The notes under the pieces: model-generated
Told to the model about the DNA's origin: nothing
What the model saw: the letters and a program-made list of their open reading frames with translations, nothing else
Database searches by the model: none
Position numbers and translations under genes: made by a program
Part shown: piece after piece, positions 45,924 through 54,128 of the stretch
How the letters are laid out: each line of letters starts with the position of its first letter
How positions within the stretch are numbered: the first letter of the stretch is position 1
Source of the DNA: Vibrio mangrovi
Lineage (GTDB): Bacteria; Pseudomonadota; Gammaproteobacteria; Enterobacterales; Vibrionaceae
Assembly: GCF_024346955.1 (NCBI RefSeq)
Contig: NZ_AP024883.1
Span: 806,001 to 870,000 of the forward strand
Length of the DNA stretch: 64,000 nucleotides
Direction of reading: 5' to 3'

Positions 45924-48272
45924 ATGAAACCCATGAAAAATCTGGCTCAGTATTATGTCGACCTGTTGGTCAAGCTGGGGATTCTTCGTTTTTCCATTCT
46001 TTTAGCTCTGGCGCTGGTTGCCTTGGCTGTTGTTGTTCAGGTCGGTATTACGCTGGCACTGCATGGCTATGTCGATAATATCGATATTATCCGGTCAGTA
46101 TTCTTCGGTCTGATCATTACACCCTGGGCGGTTTATTTTCTTTCGGTGGTGGTGGATCAGCTTGAAGAATCCAGACAACGGTTATCCAAACTGGTTGCGA
46201 AATTAAAAGATATGCGCTCCAGAGATCAGGAGCTGAACTATCAGTTACAACAGAATATTGCCAAGCTGAATCAGGAAATTGAGGAGCGTATTAAAGCGGA
46301 AGAAGCCAGAGAAGAAGCGATGGCTGATCTGGAAAACGAGGTTTACCAACGGGAGAAAACCCAGTTAGAACTGGCGGAACGGACGGCCTTACTCCGGTCT
46401 TTTATCGATGCATCTCCCGATTTGATTTATTACCGTAATGCTGACGGCATTTTCTCCGGCTGTAACCGGGCGATGGAAGAACTAACCGGAAAGAAAGAGA
46501 GAGAATTGGTTGGTCTGACACCGTGGGATGTTTACAGTGAGGAAATTGCCCAGCCTATTGTTGAAACCGATGAGCAGGTGTTTTCACAAAACTGCTCAAT
46601 TACTTATGAACAGTGGCTGGAGTATCCGGATGGCAGAAAGAACTATTTTGAAATCAGGAAAGTCCCGTTTTACAGCAAAGAAGGCCGTCATTTGGGACTG
46701 GTCGGGTTTGGCCGGGATATTACCGAGCGTAAACGCCATGAAGAGTCACTGGAAAAAGCCAGCCGGGATAAAACCACGTTTATTGCGACGATCAGTCATG
46801 AATTAAGAACGCCTTTGAACGGAATCGTGGGTCTGAGCCGTATGCTGCTGGATACAACCATGACTCAGGAGCAGCGGAAGTATCTGCAAACAATCCATGT
46901 GAGTGCTGTAACTCTGGGGAATATTTTCAACGATATTATTGATATGGATAAGTTTGACCAGCGTAAGCTGGAGCTTTTCCCTCAGCCGTTGAATTTTGGG
47001 GAGTTTGTTTCCGAAATTGAAAGTCTGGCAGCATTGATGGCAGAGCAGAAAGGCCTGCGCTTTGATCTGGAAAGACTGACAGACCTGCCATGTGCCGTCT
47101 TGGTTGATGGCACAAGGTTACGTCAGGTGCTCTGGAATCTGCTGAGTAATGCGATGAAGTTTACCCGGGAAGGCGGCATTGTTATGACTGTGAGTACGGA
47201 GATCGAGAATGACTCCGTCCATATTGTCATGGATATTGAAGATACGGGAATTGGGATTCCTGAAGCGGATCTGGATAAAATCTTTGCTATGTATTATCAG
47301 GTGAAATCCGGCAAAGATAATCTTCATGCGGTGGGAACCGGGATTGGGCTGGCGGTATCACGACAACTGATCAATCTGATGGATGGTGATATCTCCGTAA
47401 GTAGTGAAGAAGGTTTTGGTAGTACTTTTACCGTCTCACTCAGCGTGCCTCTGGCTGATGATACGCAGTTGAAACCGCTAAAACCGTTATCACAGAAAAA
47501 ACTAAACATTTTTATGGTGGAGGACATTGAGCTCAATGTCACTGTTGCGAAATCGTTGCTGGAAAGCCTGGGCCATTCTATAACCGTGGCAATGAGCGGT
47601 GAAGAAGCGAAACAAGCCTTTGTCCCGGAAGAGTATGACCTTGTGTTATTGGATATCCAGTTACCGGACATGACCGGCTTTGATGTAGCGCAGTTTTACC
47701 GGGAGCAATACGGTCAGGAATATCAATTGCCGCCGCTGGTGGCTTTGACTGCGAATGTATTGAAAGATAAGCGGGAATATCTGGAACAAGGCATGGATGA
47801 TGCGATCAGTAAACCTCTTTCGGTTGTTGCCATTCAGGAGGTTATCAGCCGTTATTTTGGTTCTGACAGTGTTCCTGAAATGCAGCATTCGCATGACGAA
47901 GAAGAAGATAAGAAAAAAGACCAGTATGGTCGTATTCTGGATCTGGATATGTTGAGTTCTTATGTGGATATTGTCGGGACACAGCCGGTGCTGGACAGTA
48001 TTGATATGTTTGAAGAAATGATGCCAGACTATCTGGATATTCTGGATTCAAACATGGTGGCAAAAGATCAGAATGGCATCGTTTCTGAGGCGCATAAGAT
48101 TAAAGGTGCTGCCGGTTCTATCGGACTGGCCAGAATCCAGTCTGTTGCACAGAAAGCCCAGTCTCCGGAGGCGCCGGCCTGGTGGGAGAATATCACTGAC
48201 TGGGTTGAAGAGATTAAAACTGAATACCGGCAGGATATTCAATTGTTGCGACAATGGCTGAATGAAAGATAA
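45924..48272 (+). CDS. arcB: Tripartite hybrid sensor kinase ArcB
   Basis: Membrane sensor that responds to quinone redox state and phosphorylates ArcA. The 782-aa protein has two N-terminal membrane helices (about residues 22-75), a coiled-coil linker and a PAS domain (LLRSFIDASPDLIYYRN). The histidine kinase domain has His292 in ISHELRTP. A receiver domain has Asp577 in LLDIQLPD, and the HPt domain has His724 in EAHKIKGAAGS. All three phosphorelay sites are intact. It is convergent with arcA and 94 bp downstream of the GGDEF gene; in E. coli the two arc genes are unlinked. Confidence 0.96.
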   Translation: MKPMKNLAQYYVDLLVKLGILRFSILLALALVALAVVVQVGITLALHGYVDNIDIIRSVFFGLIITPWAVYFLSVVVDQLEESRQRLSKLVAKLKDMRSRDQELNYQLQQNIAKLNQEIEERIKAEEAREEAMADLENEVYQREKTQLELAERTALLRSFIDASPDLIYYRNADGIFSGCNRAMEELTGKKERELVGLTPWDVYSEEIAQPIVETDEQVFSQNCSITYEQWLEYPDGRKNYFEIRKVPFYSKEGRHLGLVGFGRDITERKRHEESLEKASRDKTTFIATISHELRTPLNGIVGLSRMLLDTTMTQEQRKYLQTIHVSAVTLGNIFNDIIDMDKFDQRKLELFPQPLNFGEFVSEIESLAALMAEQKGLRFDLERLTDLPCAVLVDGTRLRQVLWNLLSNAMKFTREGGIVMTVSTEIENDSVHIVMDIEDTGIGIPEADLDKIFAMYYQVKSGKDNLHAVGTGIGLAVSRQLINLMDGDISVSSEEGFGSTFTVSLSVPLADDTQLKPLKPLSQKKLNIFMVEDIELNVTVAKSLLESLGHSITVAMSGEEAKQAFVPEEYDLVLLDIQLPDMTGFDVAQFYREQYGQEYQLPPLVALTANVLKDKREYLEQGMDDAISKPLSVVAIQEVISRYFGSDSVPEMQHSHDEEEDKKKDQYGRILDLDMLSSYVDIVGTQPVLDSIDMFEEMMPDYLDILDSNMVAKDQNGIVSEAHKIKGAAGSIGLARIQSVAQKAQSPEAPAWWENITDWVEEIKTEYRQDIQLLRQWLNER

Positions 48273-48276
48273 CAGA

Positions 48277-48313
48277 TAAAAAAACAAGCCTTCTGCGAGC
48301 AGTAGGCTTGTTC
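48277..48313. terminator. Shared terminator between convergent arcB and arcA
   Basis: Stem ACAAGCCT/AGGCTTGT with an inner CTGC/GCAG extension, preceded by an A-run on the plus strand. That gives a T-run for the minus-strand arcA transcript; the plus strand has only TTCTATAT. It is best as the arcA terminator and possibly bidirectional. Confidence 0.8.
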
Positions 48314-48342
48314 TATATGTAACTTATTCTGAGAAAAGTAAA

Positions 48343-49059
48343 TTACTCTTCAATATCACCGCAGAATCGATATCCTTCACCATGAATGGTTGCGATAATC
48401 TCCGGAGTACCCGGTGTTGATTCAAAGTGTTTCCGGATCCGGCGAATCGTAACATCGACAGTACGATCATGAGGTTTCAGTTCACGCCCGGTCATTTTCT
48501 TCAGCAGATCTGCACGAGTCTGGATTTTGCCCGGATTCTCACAGAAATGAAGCAGAGCCCGGAATTCGGAGCGGGGAAGTTTATAGCTGTCACCATCTGG
48601 ATTGATTAGTGAACGGCTATTGATATCCAGTTCCCAGCCATTGAAGACATACCGTTCAACAGAGCGTTTTTCTTCATGGACTGCATTTGAGTTCATCGAG
48701 CGGCTGAGAAGGTTGCGGGCACGGATTGTGAGTTCTCTGGGGTTAAACGGTTTGGTAATGTAGTCGTCGGCTCCGATTTCCAGGCCAAGAATTTTATCGA
48801 CTTCATTATCACGACCGGTCAGGAACATCAGCGCAACATCAGCTTGTTCTCTTAGCTCACGGGCGAGGAGCAGACCATTTTTGCCGGGTAGGTTGATATC
48901 CATTATCACCAGATTGACTGATTTATCCGACAGAATATGGTTCATTTCTTCACCATTACTGGCTTCGTATACAGCGTATCCCTCTGCTTCGAATATACTC
49001 TTAAGAGTGTTACGAGTGACTTGCTCGTCTTCAACGATAAGAATCTGCGGGGTTTGCAT
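48343..49059 (-). CDS. arcA: Response regulator ArcA
   Basis: OmpR-family regulator of aerobic/anaerobic metabolism, phosphorylated by ArcB. The 238-aa length equals E. coli ArcA. The receiver domain has Asp54 in VIMDINLPG, with EDE at 10-12 as the acidic pocket. The C-terminal winged helix includes the recognition region DRTVDVTIRRIRKHFE. The long upstream region carries an ArcA-box-like direct repeat and FNR-like sites, suggesting autoregulation and FNR input. Confidence 0.97.
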   Translation of the reverse strand: MQTPQILIVEDEQVTRNTLKSIFEAEGYAVYEASNGEEMNHILSDKSVNLVIMDINLPGKNGLLLARELREQADVALMFLTGRDNEVDKILGLEIGADDYITKPFNPRELTIRARNLLSRSMNSNAVHEEKRSVERYVFNGWELDINSRSLINPDGDSYKLPRSEFRALLHFCENPGKIQTRADLLKKMTGRELKPHDRTVDVTIRRIRKHFESTPGTPEIIATIHGEGYRFCGDIEE

Positions 49060-49269
49060 CGGCGGTACCTAATTTGTGAAAAATTTGTACTAAATATAGA
49101 ACTTATTATTGGTAATATATAACACACCATTAATGATATGTTGATAAAAAATCAAAGTATTCATAAAGAATACAACATGCTCATTGTCCCGCCATCCGTG
49201 GATGTGTGCTGCAAGGTGCTCCGTAACCTTGTTTGATTTTGTTGTTTGTTGCGACGGATTTTATATTGT

Positions 49270-49284
49270 TAACAGCATGCTAAC
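49270..49284 (-). promoter_or_regulatory. ArcA-box-like direct repeat upstream of arcA
   Basis: On the minus strand the sequence contains two GTTA repeats 11 bp apart (GTTAGCATGCTGTTA), the arrangement of the ArcA consensus. It is about 210-225 bp upstream of the arcA start. The match is to the repeat geometry; the intervening bases differ from the AT-rich consensus. Confidence 0.4.
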
Positions 49285-49314
49285 AACGGTAGATTGTTAA
49301 TACCAAACAGTTTG

Positions 49315-49328
49315 TTGATTTATGTCAA
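49315..49328. promoter_or_regulatory. FNR-like site upstream of arcA and the DUF3293 gene
   Basis: TTGAT-TTAT-GTCAA matches nine of ten conserved bases of the FNR consensus TTGAT-N4-ATCAA. It is 44 bp before the DUF3293 start and about 260 bp before arcA, so it could serve either direction. CRP-family overlap is possible. Confidence 0.45.
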
Positions 49329-49371
49329 GAGACGAGTTTTTCTGAAACATGGGGATTTCCATGAGGTTGGT

Positions 49372-49779
49372 ATGGGGCAAAAACATGTAATTGATGATGT
49401 GCTATGGCAAGCTTATGCATCCACACATTTTCTTTTTTATCAGGATTTTAATGTGCCAGAGTATGCGATTATTACGGCATGGAACCCGAAAAGCCGATTG
49501 TTGTCTTATCAGGATAATCGATCAAATAATGAGCAGTTGTGTCAGTGCTTCAGCGACAATTATTGGGCGATGGTTTTAGCCGGAGATAAGGCTTTTGAAT
49601 GGGTAGAAGAGAGCTTTGCGGTTGCAATTTGTCTGGAATTAGCTTTGAATCTAGCCCGACAGTTTGAACAGAATGCGATTTTTTATGTCCGGGACGAGAC
49701 TGTTTTCCTGCATTCCTGTATAGACTCCCGATGCGATGAACTGGGAGCGTTGTCCGAAAGAATTTATGTGTCCGGCTGA
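49372..49779 (+). CDS. DUF3293-domain protein
   Basis: A 135-aa soluble protein of unknown function matching DUF3293. It starts MGQKHVIDDVLWQAY, has AIITAWNPKSRLLS in the first third, a WVEESFAVAICLELAL helix region, and ARQFEQNAIFYVRDE followed by ELGALSERI at the end. ATG 49372 follows a TGAGG ribosome binding site; a longer frame to 49294 lacks one and adds a non-conserved N-terminus. It sits between arcA (divergent) and rraA (same strand, 103 bp downstream). Confidence 0.8.
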   Translation: MGQKHVIDDVLWQAYASTHFLFYQDFNVPEYAIITAWNPKSRLLSYQDNRSNNEQLCQCFSDNYWAMVLAGDKAFEWVEESFAVAICLELALNLARQFEQNAIFYVRDETVFLHSCIDSRCDELGALSERIYVSG

Positions 49780-49882
49780 CTGATTTCCGCATGACGGTCC
49801 GGCTGGTGGATATACCAGTTGTGATATGTGGACGGTGAGCCGTGCACCAACAAATTTTAAGATAATATATCATGGAGGAATG

Positions 49883-50368
49883 ATGAGAGATATAACACCA
49901 GATCTTTGCGATAAGTATGAGTCACAGGTGACTCTGCTTGATCTGCCTTTACAGAACTTCGGGCAGAGAAGTGCATTTTGGGGAGAGATTGTCACAGTTC
50001 GCTGTTACCACGACAACTCAAAAGTAAGAGATCTGCTTCAGCAAGACGGCAAAGGAAAAGTGCTGGTTGTCGACGGGCATGGGTCATGCCAGAAAGCCTT
50101 ATTGGGTGACCAGATTGCATATGAAGCGGTTAAAAACGGATGGGAAGGCATTATTGTTTACGGTGCCGTACGGGATGTAGTTGCTCTGTCTGAGCTGGAC
50201 CTTGGTGTGAAAGCCTTAGGTGTCTGCCCGTATAAGACAGAGAAAAGAGATGCCGGGCGGGTTAATGTAACTCTTTCAATGATGAATCAGATGGTTCAGC
50301 CCGGAGACTACATTTATGCCGACTGGAACGGAATTCTGCTTGCGGAACAGCCATTGGAAGTCAACTGA
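49883..50368 (+). CDS. rraA: Ribonuclease E activity regulator RraA
   Basis: Trimeric protein that binds RNase E and inhibits RNA processing. The 161-aa length from ATG 49883 equals E. coli RraA, starting MRDITPDLCDKYESQV. The family segment VDGHGSCQKALLGDQIAYEA and VYGAVRDV are present. GGAGG lies four bases before this ATG; the ATG immediately before it (49880) is too close to that site. Next on the strand is the thr leader. Confidence 0.95.
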   Translation: MRDITPDLCDKYESQVTLLDLPLQNFGQRSAFWGEIVTVRCYHDNSKVRDLLQQDGKGKVLVVDGHGSCQKALLGDQIAYEAVKNGWEGIIVYGAVRDVVALSELDLGVKALGVCPYKTEKRDAGRVNVTLSMMNQMVQPGDYIYADWNGILLAEQPLEVN

Positions 50369-50466
50369 TCTCAATTCTGTCCAGTCAGGTTTCATCAGGG
50401 GAAAGTCGTGAAGAATCTATTTTTAGCGTATTTTTTGCCGATAAAGTAAAAAAAGATAACTTTTCA

Positions 50467-50530
50467 TTGACTCGTCCCCTAAAAATAAGGTAAACGTAGA
50501 GCAACGTTATCGTATTGAGTCGAAGTTAAA
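50467..50530 (+). promoter_or_regulatory. Probable thr operon promoter region
   Basis: TTGACT at 50467-50472 is a good -35, about 64 bp before the leader peptide start. The corresponding -10 region (near GTAAAC/TAAACG, 50490-50496) is a weak match, so the exact promoter is uncertain. Confidence 0.35.
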
Positions 50531-50608
50531 ATGACATTCAGCCAGCCAGTAGTAATGATTACCACCATTATTATTACCGACATTACCAATGTTGGGGCAG
50601 GCTGCTGA
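50531..50608 (+). CDS. thrL: thr operon leader peptide (25 aa)
   Basis: Short ORF starting ATG at 50531 and ending TGA at 50606-50608, encoding MTFSQPVVMITTIIITDITN plus VGAGC. Five Thr and five Ile codons are clustered in the middle, the pattern expected of a threonine/isoleucine attenuation leader. It is followed within 15 bases by the start of a strong attenuator hairpin and then thrA. The peptide itself has no expected function beyond ribosome positioning. Confidence 0.92.
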   Translation: MTFSQPVVMITTIIITDITNVGAGC

Positions 50609-50621
50609 GCGAAAGAACTTC

Positions 50622-50662
50622 AAAAAAAGGCCTGTATCCCGAAAGATACAGGCCTTTTTTTA
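50622..50662 (+). terminator. thr attenuator
   Basis: Near-perfect stem AAGGCCTGTATC/GATACAGGCCTT with a CCGAAA loop region, flanked by A- and T-runs, directly after the leader peptide and 28 bp before thrA. When Thr- and Ile-tRNAs are charged, transcription is expected to stop here. Confidence 0.93.
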
Positions 50663-50689
50663 TACCATTTAATCATACTGGAGGAAGGG

Positions 50690-53152
50690 ATGCGTGTATT
50701 AAAATTTGGTGGGTCGTCTTTGGCCGATGCCGACCGGTTTTTACGAGCTGCACAAATTATCGCAAACAATGCCCGGCAAGAAGATGTCTCTGTGGTGCTT
50801 TCAGCTCCAGGGAAAACGACCAACAAATTAGTTGCGGTGATCGAATCTGCACAGCAAAGAGGTGAGGCCGGATTACAGATTGCCGAGCTTGAATCGTCTT
50901 TTCACACCTTATATCAGGATATTCAGGCCGAAGTGCCGAATATTAATGGTGATGTGTTTGCTGATGCTGTTCGTCAGTCGATGTCTCAGCTGCGCAATTA
51001 TGTTCATGGCATAGGGCTGTTGGGAACCTGTCCGGATCATGTCAATGCACGAATCATCAGTAAAGGTGAACGTATCTCTATCCAACTGATGAAAGCTGTT
51101 CTGGAAGCCAAAGGACACGATGTCAGTTTGATTGACCCGGTGAAATATCTGCAAGCCAACGGTAGTTATCTGGAAGCGATGGTCGATGTGGATGCGTCAA
51201 CCGAAAACTTTAAACAGTCCCCGCTTCCTCAGAATCATGTTCACATCATGCCTGGCTTTACTGCGGGGAACTCAAAAGGTGAATTGGTTTGTCTGGGACG
51301 TAACGGCTCGGATTATTCCGCTGCTGTTCTGGCTGCATGTCTGCGAGCTGAATGCTGTGAGATCTGGACGGATGTTGATGGGGTTTATAACTGTGATCCC
51401 CGCTTGGTCAATGATGCCCGTCTGTTGAAATCACTGAGTTATCAGGAGGCGATGGAGTTGTCTTACTTCGGAGCTTCAGTATTGCACCCGAAAACAATCG
51501 CACCGATCGCACGTTTCCATATTCCATGTCTGATTAAAAACAGTTTTAACCCTCAGGGGGCGGGAACTCTTATCGGTCAGGATACCGGAGAAGATAAGTT
51601 ACCGATCAAGGGAATCACGACGCTTAATGACTTAACTATGGTCAATGTCTCTGGCCCTGGTATGAAAGGGATGGTCGGTATGGCTAGCCGGGTATTTGGT
51701 ACTATGTCCGCTGCCGGTGTTTCCATTGTATTGATTACTCAGTCTTCATCTGAATACTCAATCAGTTTCTGTATCGAATCTCAGGATAAAGAGAAAGCGA
51801 AGCGGGCGTTGTCTGAAGCGTTTGAGCTGGAATTAAAAGATGGCCTGCTGGAACCGGTTGATTTTATGGATGATCTGGCGATCGTAACACTGGTCGGTGA
51901 CGGTATGAGAACAGCCCGGGGGATTGCATCTCAGTTTTTCTCGTCTCTGGCTGAAGTTCACATCAATATTGTTGCGATTGCTCAGGGATCGTCTGAGCGG
52001 GCCATTTCTGCGGTTATTCCTGAAGATAAGATTTCTGAAGCGATCAAAGCATGTCATGAAAACTTATTCAATTCAAAACATTATCTGGATGTGTTTGTTG
52101 TCGGTGTTGGTGGTGTTGGTGGCGAGCTGGTTGATCAAATCAACCGTCAGCAGGAAAAGCTGGCCTCGAAAGGGATTATTATCCGGGTTTGTGGACTGTC
52201 GAATAGCAAAGGGATGCTGTTAGATGCGGAAGGTCTTCCTCTGGATGACTGGCGTCAGCGTTTGCAAGAAGGCGCATCCGAGTCATTCAGCCTGGCTCGT
52301 CTGATTGCTCTGGTACAACGGAATCATATCATTAACCCGGTATTGGTTGACTGTACTTCGAGTGAAGTGATTGCCAATCAATACGTTGATTTCCTCAGTG
52401 CAGGTTTCCACGTTGTAACCCCGAACAAACGGGCCAATACTGCCAGTATGGCTTACTATCAGCAACTCCGTGAGGTTTCAAGAAACTCCAGACGTAAACT
52501 GATGTATGAGACAACCGTGGGTGCTGGTCTGCCGGTTATTGAGAATCTACAAAACCTGATTGCTGCCGGTGATGAACTGGAACGTTTCAACGGCATTCTG
52601 TCTGGTTCTCTGTCATTTATTTTCGGTAAACTGGATGAAGGACTGACTTTAAGTCAGGCAACCGGAATTGCTAAAGATAAAGGCTTTACTGAGCCGGATC
52701 CCCGGGATGACCTGTCAGGAATGGATGTTGCACGTAAGTTATTGATTCTGGCCCGTGAATCCGGAATGAAACTTGAGCTGAACGATATTGAAGTTGATCA
52801 GGCGCTTCCACCGGGTTTTGATGCTTCTGGAAGTGTTGAGGAATTTATGGCACGTCTTCCTCAGGCGGATGGATATTTTACTGAGCTTTGTGCAAAAGCT
52901 GCTGCTGAAGGCAAAGTGTTACGTTATGTCGGAGAAATTGCGGATGGCCGTTGCCGTGTTCGTATTGCTCAGGTGGATGAAGACGATCCGATGTTTAAAA
53001 TAAAAGATGGCGAGAATGCACTGGCATTCTACAGTCGTTATTATCAACCGATCCCTCTGGTTCTGAGAGGATATGGTGCAGGAACAGAAGTGACGGCCGC
53101 AGGTGTTTTTGCGGATGTAATGCGCACACTAGGCTGGAAATTAGGGGTTTAA
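50690..53152 (+). CDS. thrA: Bifunctional aspartokinase I / homoserine dehydrogenase I ThrA
   Basis: Phosphorylates aspartate and later reduces aspartate semialdehyde to homoserine. At 820 aa it has the same length as E. coli ThrA. Domains in order are an aspartokinase (KFGGSSLADADRF near residue 4; LGRNGSDYSAAVL near 204), a central ACT regulatory region, and a homoserine dehydrogenase (GVGGVGGELVDQI near 470; EPDPRDDLSGMDVARKL near 670). ATG follows TGGAGGAAGG. It is controlled by the attenuator just upstream. Confidence 0.98.
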   Translation: MRVLKFGGSSLADADRFLRAAQIIANNARQEDVSVVLSAPGKTTNKLVAVIESAQQRGEAGLQIAELESSFHTLYQDIQAEVPNINGDVFADAVRQSMSQLRNYVHGIGLLGTCPDHVNARIISKGERISIQLMKAVLEAKGHDVSLIDPVKYLQANGSYLEAMVDVDASTENFKQSPLPQNHVHIMPGFTAGNSKGELVCLGRNGSDYSAAVLAACLRAECCEIWTDVDGVYNCDPRLVNDARLLKSLSYQEAMELSYFGASVLHPKTIAPIARFHIPCLIKNSFNPQGAGTLIGQDTGEDKLPIKGITTLNDLTMVNVSGPGMKGMVGMASRVFGTMSAAGVSIVLITQSSSEYSISFCIESQDKEKAKRALSEAFELELKDGLLEPVDFMDDLAIVTLVGDGMRTARGIASQFFSSLAEVHINIVAIAQGSSERAISAVIPEDKISEAIKACHENLFNSKHYLDVFVVGVGGVGGELVDQINRQQEKLASKGIIIRVCGLSNSKGMLLDAEGLPLDDWRQRLQEGASESFSLARLIALVQRNHIINPVLVDCTSSEVIANQYVDFLSAGFHVVTPNKRANTASMAYYQQLREVSRNSRRKLMYETTVGAGLPVIENLQNLIAAGDELERFNGILSGSLSFIFGKLDEGLTLSQATGIAKDKGFTEPDPRDDLSGMDVARKLLILARESGMKLELNDIEVDQALPPGFDASGSVEEFMARLPQADGYFTELCAKAAAEGKVLRYVGEIADGRCRVRIAQVDEDDPMFKIKDGENALAFYSRYYQPIPLVLRGYGAGTEVTAAGVFADVMRTLGWKLGV

Positions 53153-53156
53153 TTTT

Positions 53157-54128
53157 ATGAGCACACAACAAGAAAGTGTGGTTGTTTATGCACCGGCTTC
53201 AATCGGGAATGTCAGCGTCGGATTTGATGTTTTAGGTGCAGCGGTTTCTCCGGTAGACGGAACATTGCTGGGAGACCGGGTTGAAGTAAAAGCAGGAGAA
53301 ACGCCTTTTTCATTACAAGCAACCGGTCGTTTTGTGGATAAACTGCCAAGTAATCCTCAAGAGAATATCGTTTATGACTGTTGGGTTGTTTTTGGCCGGG
53401 AACTGAAAAAGAAAGCGGTTGATTTAAAACCTGTTGAAATGACCCTTGAGAAGAATATGCCAATCGGGTCAGGTTTAGGTTCGAGTGCATGTTCCATTGT
53501 TGCGGCGCTGGATGCGCTGAACCAATTCCACGGTAATCCACTGAATGAAACAGAACTACTCGCACTGATGGGAGAAATGGAAGGCCAGATCTCTGGTGGT
53601 GTCCATTATGACAATGTTGCACCGTGTTATCTCGGCGGAGTGCAACTGATGGTCGAAGAGCTGGGAATTATCAGTCAGGAAGTTCCCTGCTTCGATGATT
53701 GGTTCTGGGTCATGGCTTATCCGGGGATTAAAGTATCTACTGCTGAGGCTAGAGCGATTCTGCCAGCACAATACCGGCGTCAGGATATTATTGCTCATGG
53801 CCGCTATCTGGCTGGATTCATTCATGCATGTCATTCAAATCAGCCGGAGTTGGCAGCAAAAATGATTAAAGACGTGATTGCAGAACCATACCGTGAGAAA
53901 CTATTGCCCGGTTTTGCTGCTGCTCGTCAATATGCGGCTTCGGCTGGCGCTTTAGCAACTGGAATTTCCGGCAGTGGTCCGACGCTGTTCAGCGTTTGCC
54001 GGGAGAAAGAAGTTGCAGAACGTGTAGCCCAGTGGCTGATACAAAATTATGTACAGAATGAAAATGGATTCGTCCATATTTGTCGCCTGGATAAGCAAGG
54101 CTCCAAACAGACAGGAAGTAAGCTATGA
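53157..54128 (+). CDS. thrB: Homoserine kinase ThrB
   Basis: GHMP-family kinase phosphorylating homoserine. The 323-aa protein shows the ATP-binding motif PIGSGLGSSACS at about residues 102-113 and the C-terminal GISGSGPTLFSVC glycine motif. It begins four bases after the thrA stop, with its ribosome binding site inside the end of thrA, and overlaps thrC by four bases (ATGA). Confidence 0.97.
   Translation: MSTQQESVVVYAPASIGNVSVGFDVLGAAVSPVDGTLLGDRVEVKAGETPFSLQATGRFVDKLPSNPQENIVYDCWVVFGRELKKKAVDLKPVEMTLEKNMPIGSGLGSSACSIVAALDALNQFHGNPLNETELLALMGEMEGQISGGVHYDNVAPCYLGGVQLMVEELGIISQEVPCFDDWFWVMAYPGIKVSTAEARAILPAQYRRQDIIAHGRYLAGFIHACHSNQPELAAKMIKDVIAEPYREKLLPGFAAARQYAASAGALATGISGSGPTLFSVCREKEVAERVAQWLIQNYVQNENGFVHICRLDKQGSKQTGSKL

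Larger units (their letters stand above)
49060..49371. promoter_or_regulatory. arcA / DUF3293-gene divergent regulatory region
   Basis: 312 bp between divergent starts. It holds an ArcA-box-like element at 49270-49284 (minus strand GTTAGCATGCTGTTA, GTTA repeats 11 bp apart) and an FNR-like site TTGATTTATGTCAA at 49315-49328. A near-palindrome TTGAT-N5-ATCAA (49141-49155) is one base too wide for FNR. A small hairpin CAAGGT/ACCTTG lies at 49212-49231. A long arcA leader is plausible, as in E. coli. Confidence 0.5.

Noticed and set aside
49141..49155. TTGAT-AAAAA-ATCAA near arcA as an FNR site.
   Set aside because: The half-sites match perfectly but the spacer is five bases, where FNR needs four.
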